A DNA stretch of 64,000 nucleotides from Pegea sp. RAD2-039 (lineage: Eukaryota > Chordata > Thaliacea > Salpida > Salpidae), in assembly GCA_034620365.1 (NCBI GenBank), contig JAQGEQ010000084.1, positions 62,001-126,000 on the forward strand. The letters run 5' to 3'. Shown piece by piece: positions 23,155 to 34,948 of this stretch. The translations under genes were made by a program, and so were the position numbers. The notes under the pieces are model-generated. The model was not told the DNA's origin. It did not search any database and saw only the letters and a list, made by a program, of their open reading frames with translations. Position 1 is the stretch's first letter, and the number at the start of each line of letters is the position of its first letter.

Positions 23155-26100
23155 ACATCCTTTTAAAAAGAAAATTAAATCAGTTGTTGGATAAATCTCT
23201 AAATTACTTTTCATTTATTGCTTTCTTGTTTATTAAAACTTTATTTTATCATAGTAAAACTTTTGTTTATGTTAAATTTTGTTTAAATAAATGTTTTTCT
23301 TAAACAAATTTTACTTCTTATTAGAATCTCTCAACGTTTTATAAGAGTATATTGGCTTACTACTAAATCGAAGCTTATGGTTTTGTTGGAGTTGTTAACT
23401 AAGAGATATCGAAACGCTTTACCTTTTAAGAAATTTAAAAACATTTAGGAAATCAGTTAAAACACTAATTTTACTTATTTATTTGTTGATCACTTTTTTT
23501 GCAAAAATTGTTTGAAAAAGTTTCTTGAATTTAAGTTTAATTTGAAGTGATTAAAACCTTTTTTTATTCCAATTGTAATGGACTTTAATCTATCCCATGC
23601 AAATACGTATCTTCCTATTCACCTGACAGAAAAAATGTAATTGCTTTGCATCAAACTAATTTGTTTGTTAAATCAATTTAAAATAATTTAATTTTTTAAC
23701 GGTAATGTAAAAAAATACAATTGTTTTTAAATGATTAAAACTAGCAGCAAAAAATCTAAAGAAAATAATTTTATTAAATTATGATTAAAGCAAATAAAAA
23801 ACAAACTTTTATGAGTTTCTATCTATTAATTTAACAATTAGCAACAATTTTAGTAAATAATAGAAATTTATATAAAGAATAAACTTATTCATTAATTTAT
23901 CTAACAAACCATGAGCATTTACTAATGAAAAATACGAATTATTTTCCAGTCTCCTTTAATAAGCGTTAAAAGATTTCAATGAAATGCAAGACTATAAATA
24001 TCTTATTAAAACTAAATTCTAAAATTTGTTTATAAAATTGTTTAAAACTTGGTGGATATTAGAAAAATATTTTAAACTTTAACAAACTAATAGAATAAAA
24101 AAAAATTAACTTTAATCAAAAAGTAAAAAATATATTTAGATTATTACGTCACTAGATTTTAAAAGTAAAATTTAAAAATAATCATTCGTGGAAAGGTTGA
24201 CAAATTTCCAAATTATATGACAACATTAGGTACTTGGCAAAAGTTTTTTAAAAATATTTCGACTTAAATTTTTGAAGTAATAAAAATGATTGGACAAGAA
24301 AATAGAGGTTAATTAGTTTAAAAACAAAAATACTTGGCGCCAAAAATACAAATCTTTATTATGTACACTTTCATAAGTCATCATTTTTATATCAGATTTT
24401 TATAATTTTGTTTTATAAATTGAATATTCCTAATTGTATGTTAATACTAAAATAACATTTAAGTTGTCAATACAAATAAACTTTTTTAATAATCAATCTT
24501 GTATTTTACTAATGAATATTAAATCTTAAATCATTCAGTTTTTATTTATCGTTTTTAATACTTTCAGCTGAAATAATTTGTTTCTGTAAAATTTTAATGT
24601 TCATGGTTTGATTTTAAACATACTATAAAATATTATCTTTTAAATTGAATGAATCAATTTCAATCGTTTTATTTATCGTTTTCACAAAGATATTACTCAA
24701 GAAAAGCAATAAAAACGGTTTTATAGGGTAAGGGTGTTAAACGATCAACACTTCTCAACTATTGTTGGCAACTTCTCAAAGAAACTTAAAACCTCATTAT
24801 TAAACGTTTGATACTCCACAAAAAAGAAATGTCGTGTAGCAGATAGTCAACGAAACGTATATAAATACATAGATATATTTAGTCTATTCATTAAATAAAT
24901 ACTGAAGCTTTTGTTATAAAATTACTAAAATTATTATAAATCAAATGTTTAACCTTTTCGATAGATTTAAATTCCTTTGACTTTAAATGAAATCGTTTAA
25001 TGTAATAGCTTATTATTATTATTTTTAAATTTTGTTTGGTAAACTTGAAGTATCAGCTTTAAATGTATTGTTAATAATAAGTTGTAAACCTGACTTCTTT
25101 TAATTTGATAAAATAGATAACAGCTTACTATAGAAATTTCTTATATTAAAATTTTTGAAGCTATTTCTTAATTAATTGTTTCACCTAATCAGCTATAATT
25201 AGCATTAACAGTTTGTTTCTTATGACTTCATTATGAAAGCTACCACAAAACTATTTTATAATCATTTAAACCAATACTAGTTTATTACCCTTCTACCTAA
25301 TTATTGAAAAGTTATTTTAATTAGAATGATTATTTATTTTAAAAGAATTGTTAGAAACTGAAATAAAAATGATTGCTAGGAATTAAAATTTTAAAATTAT
25401 AAGTTACGCCATCCAATAAAATTTAGAAATAATTGGAATTGTTAGGTAATAATAACATAAAACTTATCTAAAAATATAATATATTTTACAGCAGGTAATC
25501 AATTATAGTACTACCATATAAAAGTAAACAAAAGTGACTAAACGTATAAGCTAATTGATTTTATTCTTTTTGTGAAAAATAGAATTTAATAGTCATTTCT
25601 TAATACTTTTTTTCATTATACCCAAAAATCAATTTTGAAAGTGTCTTAAAAATTCTGTAGATGTTGCAATTTTAAATATATCCAGCTTTTATTTCAGTTT
25701 AAAAATTTCTCTTTTTATACCCACAGTCATTTATCTTATTACTTATTAAAATAAAATATTAGTAAAAAGTCAATATATTTTTCTATGAATGAATTTTAGC
25801 TTCTATTTGTAGCTTAAAAATTTGCAAACTCAAACGACAACGTATACCGTTATAAAAACTTATTTTTACATTTTGGCAACACTGACAATAAATAACTATA
25901 ATCAACCGCATTTGGATGTTTACGTTTTTTAGGTATACGTGTTTAAAAAGTTTTGATTCTCTAAATTATATTTGTTGTAAAAATTTTAACCGTTCTTTTA
26001 ACTGACAACAAAAAGTTTAATAATTAAATTATTTGTAATTTAGTAAATTATTATTTTTACTACTTAATTTGTTGGAGTAGTTTAAATAGTTTTAGTACAT

Positions 26101-26246
26101 AAGATATATCAAAATTAAAACTATACATTAAATTTTTAACTCAATCAGAATACAGATTCAAATTTTTTAGACTTTAATTTTATGAACAGTTTATTATTGT
26201 ATTAGCAGATTGAATTGATGTCAATTTAGCTCATAAGAATATAAAA
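23155..26246. other. Long intergenic region
   Basis: About 3 kb of AT-rich DNA with no exon I can support on either strand. Acceptor-like CAG/TAG sites at about 26208 and 26229 may belong to the SMIM14 5'UTR. Confidence 0.45.
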
Positions 26247-26552
26247 ATGGATAGAAGTTTTGATCCCTGTTGTGAATGTGTCAATAGTGCAAAATGGGCC
26301 ATGAGAAGACTTTTAGAGATTCTTCGTTCTTCTCAGCAGAGATGTAATGACATTCAATGCTTTCCTGATTCTCAGCAAAACTCTGGAACAGAGAATGATG
26401 GAGATTCAACTTATTTGATTTTGATGATGTGGATGGCTGTTGTTGTGGTTTTGTTCTTTACAAGACCATCAAGTTTAAGAGGTCCACAAGCAAATAAAAA
26501 TGAAAGAAATGATGGTGGAAATAATGGTCCTGATGTTCCCCCTATTCAATAA
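26247..26552 (+). CDS. SMIM14: SMIM14 (small integral membrane protein 14)
   Basis: Single coding exon, 101 aa, the usual family length. The conserved N-terminus FDPCCECVNSAKWAMRRLLE with paired cysteines is followed by RCNDIQC. A transmembrane helix spans about 55-72 (YLILMMWMAVVVVLFF). The LRP-type motif after it appears as TRPSSLRGP, and the tail is Pro/Asn-rich and ends near PPIQ. It aligns with vertebrate SMIM14, an ER membrane protein of poorly known function, over its whole length. A poly-A signal lies at 26782-26787. Confidence 0.93.
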   Translation: MDRSFDPCCECVNSAKWAMRRLLEILRSSQQRCNDIQCFPDSQQNSGTENDGDSTYLILMMWMAVVVVLFFTRPSSLRGPQANKNERNDGGNNGPDVPPIQ

Positions 26553-27556
26553 ATCTCTTATGGATGAAGATGCTAAATGAGGAAACTCTTTTAGTTTTGT
26601 AGATTGCAATGATATAAAGCTTGCTTTTCTATTTGCCTTTCTTGTCAATCTTAATTAAAATCAACATCTCTATCTTGTTACTAGTTTGATAATACTTAGA
26701 ATTATCTTATGAATTTAAAAAAACTATAAATGTAAATGGTTGGTGATGAAAATAAGTGCATTATTTTATAATTTCTATATAAATAAAGAATATGAAAGTG
26801 GCTTTTGTCACAAAGCTTTTAGTAATATGTTATTCAGGATCATACAACTATATGATTAACTTGTTTATAATTTATCCCTATATACATAATTCTATATTTT
26901 ATTTCTGTAACTTTATAAATGATTTTGCTATAAACTGTCATTTTTTAATTGATTATATTTAAAGAGCTTAACATAATATATGAATAAGTATTCTATAATA
27001 TAAAATGTTAAATAAAATATTTACTTAAATCATAAATTTCAATACAACTGTTTGGATATTCTGTAAAGATGATAGTATAATTGATTATATATGACATAAA
27101 TGTGTTTAACTTGCAAAATTATATTTAGTTTTTGTATGCTTTATGCAATATTAATGATTATTTACTTTTTAAGGATAATGATTTTAATATTTAATGTAAT
27201 TTTTAGCTTTAATGACAGTTCTAATTAAAAATAGTTTTAAATTAACAATCATTTTAGAAACTATGACTTATATATATTTGTCTGCATCAAAATTGTCCAT
27301 TAATTACTTTATTATTGTTCTATCTCTTTCTTTAAAGATAATCATTTATTTTTTATGGCATTGTATATTCTGTAGATATTTAAAGTTTTAATGAAGCCTT
27401 AATTCAAAATTTGAAAAGTAATCTTTCAATTATTTTTGTACATTCGTTCATTTTATTGTTTATAAAATACTTTGAAATGATGTAACAAACTCTATATTTT
27501 CTTGCAGGTTGATATAAAATGTGGTTTTAAAAACTTAGCTTTTTTAATATCTTATT
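26553..27556. other. SMIM14 3'UTR and intergenic spacer
   Basis: No coding sequence seen. A good splice acceptor (pyrimidine tract then TTGCAG ending at 27507) lies 50 nt before the MAP10-like start codon, so that gene probably has an upstream non-coding exon. Confidence 0.5.
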
Positions 27557-29815
27557 ATGGATTCAGTTTTTTGTTTTGAAATTGCTATTGATGTTGTCAA
27601 ATTATATCAATGTGTTGATTCAAGCAATCCTTTTGTGGTTTGCTCGTTTTTAGACTTTCCATCTATTGTTATTTATGCTGAAAAACCATTTGACAAATCT
27701 ACAAACAATATTTTCCAATTCTTTCGAGGCAAATCATGCTTGTTTAAAAATAGCCCCACAATTCTCTTTCAACAATTAGCAATAACTCCAATTTATCTTA
27801 TAGTACTTGATAAAGCTACTTCTGAGCCTTCTGTGATTGGATCTTGCTCTATTGACCTCTCTTCTTCAGCTAAACAAATTTTAAATGATATACAAACAAA
27901 TGGTTTACATTCTATCTCTTGTCATGGAAGCTGTTTAAGAGTTCAATTATTAAACTCTCTTCAAAGTGCTGTTGGTTTGCTTGAAGTGGCTTATAAGTTG
28001 ACTAGTTTCGGTCATTCAATGTTGCCACATTTAGCTGGTACAAAAAAGGAAAATCTGACCTGGTGGCCAACTGTAAAGAAGGTTGAATCACGTGATCAAC
28101 AGCTTTCTCCAATTGAACACATTCTTCTTCCTCCACCGTTGTTTTATAATTCAAAATCAGACACCAGAAAAGAAACTGAGCTCGATAAAGCAGAAATATT
28201 TGCTAACAAATCTGTTACAAGTGGATCAGAGGCTTCGAAATCTAAAGTTTTGTTAAAAAAAAGTCCTATTTTATCCAAGAGATTTCATTTAACAAGTTTA
28301 CCACAATCAGGAACCAACCAACATTTTATTAGTGTGCAAACATCTGAAGAACAAACAAATGAAACAACTCAGACAGACGATAACTTCTGTTTAAAACATT
28401 TGGAAAATTATCCCATAATAAAAGGCTTAATAAAAGAAGTTTTTAGTCTTGGACTAAACGGACAAAATTTTCCGAATTATCCATCAAAGCAATCAAAAGC
28501 TTCGAAAAGTTCGAATGAACCTACAAGAAAAATGATTAATAAATCAATACAAAAAAGCTCATGTAATAACTCAATAAACATCCACTTCAAAAAATCTTCT
28601 TCATCTGTTCAGCCGTCTAAAACTCTGGATTCTGTATTTAAACTGAATCAGTGTCATGATAAAGAAAATTCAATGAAAAAATCACAAATCACTTCTAAAC
28701 CTCTTAGATTTGGGCTGACAAGGTCTTTGAAGCTTAGAACAGAATGGAATAAGCTACAAATTGAGAAAAATATAAATCAATTGAAATCTTTCAAAAATAA
28801 GAAAATTATCAAACAAAATATTTCGAAAAGGAAAAGATCTTCTCCTGAGTCACTCAATATATTTCCAGATAAACATATCTCTTATGTTGAGATGTACAAA
28901 GATGACTCTTCATGTGAAAGTACTTTCCATGAATCTCCAGTTTTACAGGTCAAAGATCTTGTTGCGATACAAAGCGACTCAACTACAGCTAAAAATGGAA
29001 TCATGGAATCGTCAACCTTAAATCGTCAAAGTATTGAGATTCATTTGCCTAATGCCACAATTGTAGAGTTTAATAACCCTGGTAGGAATACTTCAGATGA
29101 ATTTGATGAGAGTGAATCTTTATCGAATAAGATCTCTAAGCAACTCTCTATTCATTATGCTGAGTCTTTATTTTCAAGTTCACTTAGTGAATCAAATGAA
29201 TATTTTAGCAAATTTTCCAAAAATGTGACGACTTTGTCGGCTGAAACAAGTAACAATGATCTGAGCCAAAGTCAAAACAGGTGTCAACATAAATCTGATG
29301 ACTCAGTCGAGGAGAAAGAACTGAAAAAACAAGAAAATGATGCAGATTACCTCGATAAATTTCCTACTAAACTAAAAAATAACTTAGCTGAAGTTCCAAA
29401 TCAATCTTTGACCGTAGAAGATTCATTAGATATAATTAAACATGAGAAAATAGCCTCATTAGATAGTTCGATATCTACATTAGCAAATCCTTCGCCATCT
29501 GTTATATATCCCTTACCTGTACCAGAACCCTCTCACTCACCAATAATTCGCTCTTTAGCGTCTGAATCTGGAGGTTTACTTAAACCATCGCCACCTCAGT
29601 ATTCAAAACCTTCAAAGAATCATGAAAATTATCGAAATTTTAGAAGAAGCTTTGAAAGTAGCTGTCAGTATTCCAACCTAAGTGATGTACATTCCTCTGA
29701 TATTGCTGATATTAAAACCTCTGATATCAGCGATTTTAAATCTTCAGATGATGTAGGTAACAGTCTTAAGAAGAAGATGTCATTCTCAACGCTTGCTAGT
29801 TTATCTGAAATCTAA
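27557..29815 (+). CDS. MAP10: MAP10-like microtubule-associated protein
   Basis: Single coding exon, 752 aa. The first about 170 residues match the conserved N-terminal domain of MAP10 (KIAA1383/MTR120): a LxVDVVxLxxC-like start, LDFPSIVIYAEKPF, then FFRGKSCLFKNSPTILFQQL, TPIYLIVLDKA, GSCSIDLSS and a terminal VAYKLTSFGHSMLPHL. The rest is low-complexity, Ser/Lys-rich and largely disordered, as in the family. A proline-rich stretch (YPLPVPEPSHSPIIRSL) and a short internal repeat, HSSDIADIKTSDISDFKSSD, lie near the C-terminus. Vertebrate MAP10 stabilises microtubules at the spindle and midbody. AATAAA lies at 29839-29844. Only the N-terminal domain supports orthology, so function in this animal is inferred. 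Confidence 0.85.
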   Translation: MDSVFCFEIAIDVVKLYQCVDSSNPFVVCSFLDFPSIVIYAEKPFDKSTNNIFQFFRGKSCLFKNSPTILFQQLAITPIYLIVLDKATSEPSVIGSCSIDLSSSAKQILNDIQTNGLHSISCHGSCLRVQLLNSLQSAVGLLEVAYKLTSFGHSMLPHLAGTKKENLTWWPTVKKVESRDQQLSPIEHILLPPPLFYNSKSDTRKETELDKAEIFANKSVTSGSEASKSKVLLKKSPILSKRFHLTSLPQSGTNQHFISVQTSEEQTNETTQTDDNFCLKHLENYPIIKGLIKEVFSLGLNGQNFPNYPSKQSKASKSSNEPTRKMINKSIQKSSCNNSINIHFKKSSSSVQPSKTLDSVFKLNQCHDKENSMKKSQITSKPLRFGLTRSLKLRTEWNKLQIEKNINQLKSFKNKKIIKQNISKRKRSSPESLNIFPDKHISYVEMYKDDSSCESTFHESPVLQVKDLVAIQSDSTTAKNGIMESSTLNRQSIEIHLPNATIVEFNNPGRNTSDEFDESESLSNKISKQLSIHYAESLFSSSLSESNEYFSKFSKNVTTLSAETSNNDLSQSQNRCQHKSDDSVEEKELKKQENDADYLDKFPTKLKNNLAEVPNQSLTVEDSLDIIKHEKIASLDSSISTLANPSPSVIYPLPVPEPSHSPIIRSLASESGGLLKPSPPQYSKPSKNHENYRNFRRSFESSCQYSNLSDVHSSDIADIKTSDISDFKSSDDVGNSLKKKMSFSTLASLSEI

Positions 29816-31930
29816 TTAAAAAGTTAAATATACATTAGAATAAAGCGTTTAATAGACATTTATTAAGTTTAGTGATTCAATTTTCAGTTCTTTATACTTA
29901 TCTTTCAATTTTTAATACTTTTAGATATATCCTTTAATTAGTTATTTTTATTTATTTATATACCACACTGTGTTACGTTTGGATTTTAGACTTTGTTAGG
30001 ATATTACCTATTTTTTAGTCGATACATTGATTTGCTATAACAATTTTCTATCGACTTATGTCATATGGGTTTTTAGAGATAATAGATTTTCTTTTGATTT
30101 ACTGCTTGATTAATATTGATAGACCCAATTGAAACTGAGCTGATACTATTTGAGATTTAAAAATTTACAAAAATATAATTACATCTTTAACAAAAGTAAT
30201 GTTTACTTACTTGATAATATTTATTAAGATATTTTTAATCAATCTGATATTCAACTTTAATTAATCACAGCAAATTTCAACTCAAGTAATTTAAACATTC
30301 TATAGTTGAACAATTTTAAATTCCTAAAACACTAACTGTATAAAATATACATTATATTTAATTAAATAGCTGATTGTAATACTTTGTAAAAACTTATGTT
30401 TTAAGAAAGCTTAATCAAAATCTAGACTGGACAGTTGACTGAGGAAGTTTTTAAACAGAGCAATTCTTATTTAATCTTTCCAAGAGTCGTTATCATCACA
30501 AATTTAAAACTCATTATGGTCAATTATTTTTATCAGTTTAACTGTTTTTTATACAATCTTTAAAAGTTAGTACATTTCACTTAGAGAAAGTTTATGTGTA
30601 TTTAAAACGATATAAATGCTTCTGTAAACAATGATTTTTATCTGCTACTACTTTATATTTAATATATTTCTATAATATTAGCTAGAGTCTACTTTTAAAA
30701 GATGCCTATATAAGAATGTTAGCTCTTGATATTCATTTTAAAAAGATATCGAAATTCAATCATTAATTTGATATTAAAATTTGATAAAAATATTAAACTG
30801 CTAAATACAACTTCAGTTTTAATTTAAGAACTGCTTCAAGTTATTATTTTCACCACAAAAAACTTTTTATTTAAACCTCTAATATAGTTGACAATCAAAC
30901 AGGTCACCACCATAAGTTTAGAACTTTTATTTCCGTGTGCTTGATTAACAAACACAAACTAATAAATAACCTGAAAAGTAAATACAACTTTTTGCAAAAT
31001 AAAATTCCAATCTGTTTCCTATTATTTATTATCCTTTTCAAAATAGTTTATTTTGTTACATTATGATATATTGATGTAAAGCAAATCTTTTTAGTGTTAC
31101 AACATGTAATAGGTATTATTATATACAACATTTGTAAGAATGTGTGTTAGCTAAAGGTGCTGTTTTTAGGCGCCCTCTCCTTTGCGTTTATTGTAATAAA
31201 ATGATAAACAGTCTAAAATATTTATTTTACTTTATAAAAAGTATTTTTACTATTTAAAAAAAATTAAATTTTAGAATTGATTTAACTAAAAGAATCAGTA
31301 ATACTAGGTTTCGTAAAATGATTCAGATAAAATAGATATTTATTAATAATTATAGCATTACCGACAATAGTTATATGGATAGATTATATTCATATTTGGC
31401 AGTACTTTGATATCTGAAAAGGGAACCAGATGTAAACATTAGAATCGAAAAACATTAAAAAGAACACCAGAGAAAAGAGTAGAACATTTTATTACTCTGA
31501 TATAAAATCTTTCTAGCAAGCACGTTTTGATAAATTTATATCTAATTTACATGAATTAGGCTTTGAAATTCGATATACAATTTGACAAATATCGCTTCCA
31601 TAAATTGTTTGTTCATTAAATGTGCTTTGATAATATCTGTTATGGAGTATACATCTAAATCTCATTAAATAACTCAATAAAAGTTTTATGATGATTACAT
31701 TAATGTAAGATGACATATAGTAAGAAATTGTACAACAGTGCAAGCCAGTCTGTTGTAATATCATTTATAAATTTTGTATTCCATCAATTAAACTTTTAGA
31801 AAGCTACCAGCAAAAGCGTAAGTTACTAATAAGATTTGTTCTTCATATATTCCTGCGTTTGTTTTTTTATTTGTTTATTAAAACGTCCAATTTATATGAT
31901 GCAAGTTTATAAAATTGTTGCCTTACTAGT
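29816..31930. other. Intergenic region
   Basis: MAP10 3' end, one SINE-tail copy near 31.15 kb, and otherwise AT-rich DNA. The 83-codon minus frame at 31513-31764 has no recognisable content. Confidence 0.4.
31133..31202 (+). repeat. SINE 3'-end copy
   Basis: Diverged copy of the tail module: GTAAGAATGTGTGTTAGCTA, then AAGGTGCTGTTTTTAGGCGCC and ATTGTAATAAAAT. The head is absent. Confidence 0.65.
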
Positions 31931-31934
31931 AGAC

Positions 31935-32196
31935 ACCCACCTTATGATGCGATGGTAAAGCGTGCTATTATAGATTCTCACTATAAGTCCGCGGCATGTT
32001 TTGCAGCTATTTTGAGATATATTTTGAAAAATTATTGAAATTAAAAAATATTATAATAAGAAAACTTCCAAAATGCATTAAAAAAATGCTTGCAGCGTAA
32101 ATGATTACTCAAAAACTAAAAAAAGCCAAATTTTCCAGACGCAAACGCCCGAAATTATCAACCAGAAAAAGGCGTTTAACTTGCTAAAGAAACTTA
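31935..32196 (+). pseudogene. Dead copy of the linker-histone-like gene
   Basis: Translation gives RHPPYDAMVKRAIIDSHYKS, then AAILRYILKNY and a stop, clearly paralogous to RHPPYDVMVKRAICYLKFKA in the gene 1 kb downstream. After a frame change it continues CIKKMLAA, stop, KLKKAKFSRRKRPKLSTRKR, then stop. The basic tail lacks the 9-residue cysteine repeats. No start codon or TATA box is seen in the right place. A tandem duplicate that has decayed, and an older state of the tail before repeat growth is possible. Confidence 0.8.
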
Positions 32197-32922
32197 AAGA
32201 AAGTTAAATAAAAGAAAATTCTGTGGTTTTGGTGTCAAATTCAATATATTCAGCTTATATAAGCATTCATCTTATCAACCGCTAAAATTGATCAGACTTG
32301 ATAATAATTTAAATCAATATTACCAAATGTAGTTAGGACATTGGCACCTTAATCTGTATAAACTTTTCGACCAATAGAAAACCGAGAAAATTTAATTTAC
32401 AATCAGTTTTAGGTTTAGAGGTAATCTAACATGGTAGTAGTCTATATGATCCTAAAGATTATGGATTTAAAAAGATCTTGTATTCTGATTGTGATTTACT
32501 AAATAATAGTAATATTACCAGGTATTCTAATTTAATTAATTTCAAAAATTTTGCATGATTGTGATTTATTTACTATATCAATCATTAACTTGATCTTCTT
32601 TTTTCTCCGTTACAAAAAAGTTTAAAAAACTTTACAAACAGCAACAAAAATTATAATTTCTTCAAAAAAAAATTAGTTTGAAACTTTTCTGTTTAATAAT
32701 TAACTTATAGTTAATAATCAGTTGTTTCATTATAGAATTCTTAGAAATAATTGTTTTACAATAAATTTTTTATTTTGTCCCAAATTCTAATTAGCATAAT
32801 CAAATTTAGACGTCATAATACTTGCTAATTCGTAAACGTCAGTTTAAAAAGTATAAATTATTTAATTGTATCTGAGATCTGTTTAGAATGTTTTTGTTAT
32901 TGTAAATTGAGTTTATACACTC

Positions 32923-32930
32923 TATAAAAG
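32923..32930 (+). promoter_or_regulatory. TATA box of the linker-histone-like gene
   Basis: TATAAAAG lies 45 nt before the ATG at 32975. This places the start site around 32955 and leaves a very short 5'UTR without an intron. Confidence 0.65.
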
Positions 32931-32974
32931 TCTATAAGTTTATGACTTTGTAAGTCATACGCAAATCATTACAC

Positions 32975-33778
32975 ATGGCTATATATCAGCATGTAGCAGT
33001 TCATCCTAAACATGGCAACCTTAAAACTGCAAGACATCCGCCCTATGATGTGATGGTTAAACGTGCAATTTGTTATTTAAAATTTAAAGCTGGAGCAACC
33101 AAAAAAGCAATTCTTAAGCATATTCTAAAAAACAACCTTCATGTAAAAAAGTATACAATCATTTCAAGACTAACCAACTGCCTTGGAAGAATGCTAAAAG
33201 CCAAAGTTATCAAAAAAGAAAATAATAAATACAAGATGACTACAAAAGGTCGTTGTCTTATTAAGTATAGTTCACACAAAAAGTGGAAGCGTCCATATTC
33301 AACCACATGGAGAAAACCAAGAAATCGGCCTAATAAATTCATTTCCGTTAAGAAACGACGAAAATATGCACCTAAAAGAAGAAAGCCAAAATATGCACCT
33401 AAAAAAAGAAAGCCAAAATATGCACCTAAAAGAAGAAAGCCAAAATGTGCACCTAAAAGAAGAAAGCCAAAATGTGCACCTAAAAGAAGAAAGCCAAAAT
33501 GTGCACCTAAAAAAAGAAAGCCAAAATGTGCACCAATCAGAAAGAAGCTAAAATGTGCACCTAAAAGAAGAAAGTCAAAATGTGCACCTAAAAGAAGAAA
33601 GCCAAAATGTGCACCAATCAGAAAGAAGCCAAAATGTGCACCTAAAAGAAAAAAGCCAAAATGTGCACCAATCAGAAAGAAATCAAATCGTGTTTCCAAA
33701 AGGAAAAAGTGTGCACCTAGAAAAAGAAAATCCAAAGACGATTGTATAAGATGCCCCAAAAAAGAAAAAGAATGTTGA
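32975..33778 (+). CDS. Linker-histone H1-like, protamine-like basic protein with cysteine repeats
   Basis: Single exon, 267 aa. Residues about 21-95 are an H1/H5 winged-helix domain (HPPYDVMVKRAICYLKFKAG, KKAILKHILKNN, KKENNKYKMTTKGRCLI). The tail is almost pure Lys/Arg/Pro. It holds twelve tandem nine-residue units of the form (Y/C)APKRRKPK (33365-33688, 27-bp DNA repeats). The first three units carry Tyr and the later ones Cys. It ends in DDCIRCPKKEKEC. An H1 fold with a long Arg/Lys repeat tail and many cysteines is typical of sperm nuclear basic proteins (PL-I type), where disulphides lock condensed chromatin. Sperm expression is inference. There is no histone 3' stem-loop. An AATAAA near 33838 marks a polyadenylated message. 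Other open frames here, up to 206 codons, are products of the 27-bp periodicity. Confidence 0.88.
   Translation: MAIYQHVAVHPKHGNLKTARHPPYDVMVKRAICYLKFKAGATKKAILKHILKNNLHVKKYTIISRLTNCLGRMLKAKVIKKENNKYKMTTKGRCLIKYSSHKKWKRPYSTTWRKPRNRPNKFISVKKRRKYAPKRRKPKYAPKKRKPKYAPKRRKPKCAPKRRKPKCAPKRRKPKCAPKKRKPKCAPIRKKLKCAPKRRKSKCAPKRRKPKCAPIRKKPKCAPKRKKPKCAPIRKKSNRVSKRKKCAPRKRKSKDDCIRCPKKEKEC
33365..33688 (+). repeat. 12 x 27-bp coding minisatellite
   Basis: Tandem units of the form AAATGTGCACCTAAAAGAAG plus GAAAGCC. Variants include TAT for TGT in the first three units and an ATCAGAAAGAAG version repeated at intervals. This pattern suggests that blocks of units were duplicated together. Confidence 0.9.
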
Positions 33779-34948
33779 AGAAAACTTTTGTAAAATTTTT
33801 ATTGCATTTGTCAATAATGTAAAAAGCATATTTGCAAATAAATGTTTATACCTATCAAATAAACTGATGTTTTTCTAATGAGTTCTTTGAAAAAGTTAAT
33901 GATAAAATAAAATGCTAAGTGAGCAAACTCATTAAAGTTTTATAAATCTCCATTATTTAATAATTTTGTGATTAGATTTTAAGATTACCTCCTAAAAAGT
34001 CTGTAGGGCAAAAATGAGGATACACCACCCTTGAATATTTCAAAAAAAGCTCATTTATAAAAAATCTTATTGTTGAAAGTTTTAAAAAAGTGTTTTCATT
34101 GGTGTGTGAATTATTTTCAAAATATTTCACCTTTTAACACATAATCTTAAATATTGAATTTTGAAGTCATACGAATCAATAAAATATTTATTATTCTTCA
34201 AATATCTAACAGAGTATACTAAAAATAACTCTGATGTTGTATAAAAGTTCAGATAGATTTATTTAACTTAAATAACAGTTGTAAGAAGACTTTATTCATT
34301 AACTAGATCTCCTAAAAATTGCTCTTTAATGTCTTAAAGTTAATCAAATGAATATTGAGATTGTACTAAAAATTCATCTTTTTTTGTCATCAATATTTCG
34401 AAACATCTGTTTAATGAAAATATATTTCGATAAAATACCCCGTAAAGTTTGCATGATTATTAACACAATGTCAGGGTTTAGTGAAATCCAAACCTAGGCT
34501 CATTTTCAAACTTAAATAAGATATTATATATCAAAAAGAAAGCTGTAGAAAATTGTTATAGAAAGTATGTAAATATAAATTTAATTACTGAAATATTTTT
34601 ATAAGTTAATAATCTAAAAAGAAGTGTTTCTTAAAGACATTTTCAAATAATCATTAAATGATGTTTTCTGAAGCAGATTCGACTAGTTACAATACAAACT
34701 TTTATCAAGATTTTTTTGATAGAATATAAATCCATATCTCAAAATTTATTCAAAGATACTAGAAACATATTTGTATACTCAAATAGACAACATAAAGCTC
34801 AATATCATACATTTTTGGTAATCAGAAGATGTCAAAATAAGATATATAACAGTTTAATGAAATACTGAATTGTATAGAAACTAAAATTATGAGTAATTAA
34901 ACAACTTAAATCTGACAGCATAAGGATTGACAGGGTTAGAAAGTATAG
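33779..34948. other. Intergenic region
   Basis: Linker-histone 3'UTR and AT-rich DNA. No gene seen. Confidence 0.4.

Noticed and set aside
31513-31764. 83-codon minus frame
   Set aside because: AT-driven open frame with no domain, no splice partners and no poly-A context that I could support.
33366-33749. Two plus-strand frames with HLKEESQN-type repeats
   Set aside because: Shifted reading of the same minisatellite inside the CAPKRRKPK array.
33139-33759. 206-codon open frame on the minus strand opposite the linker-histone-like gene
   Set aside because: It is a by-product of the 27-bp repeat, which keeps all copies open in the same antisense phase. The antisense product is a monotonous Phe/Leu/Gly/Ala repeat with no domain.
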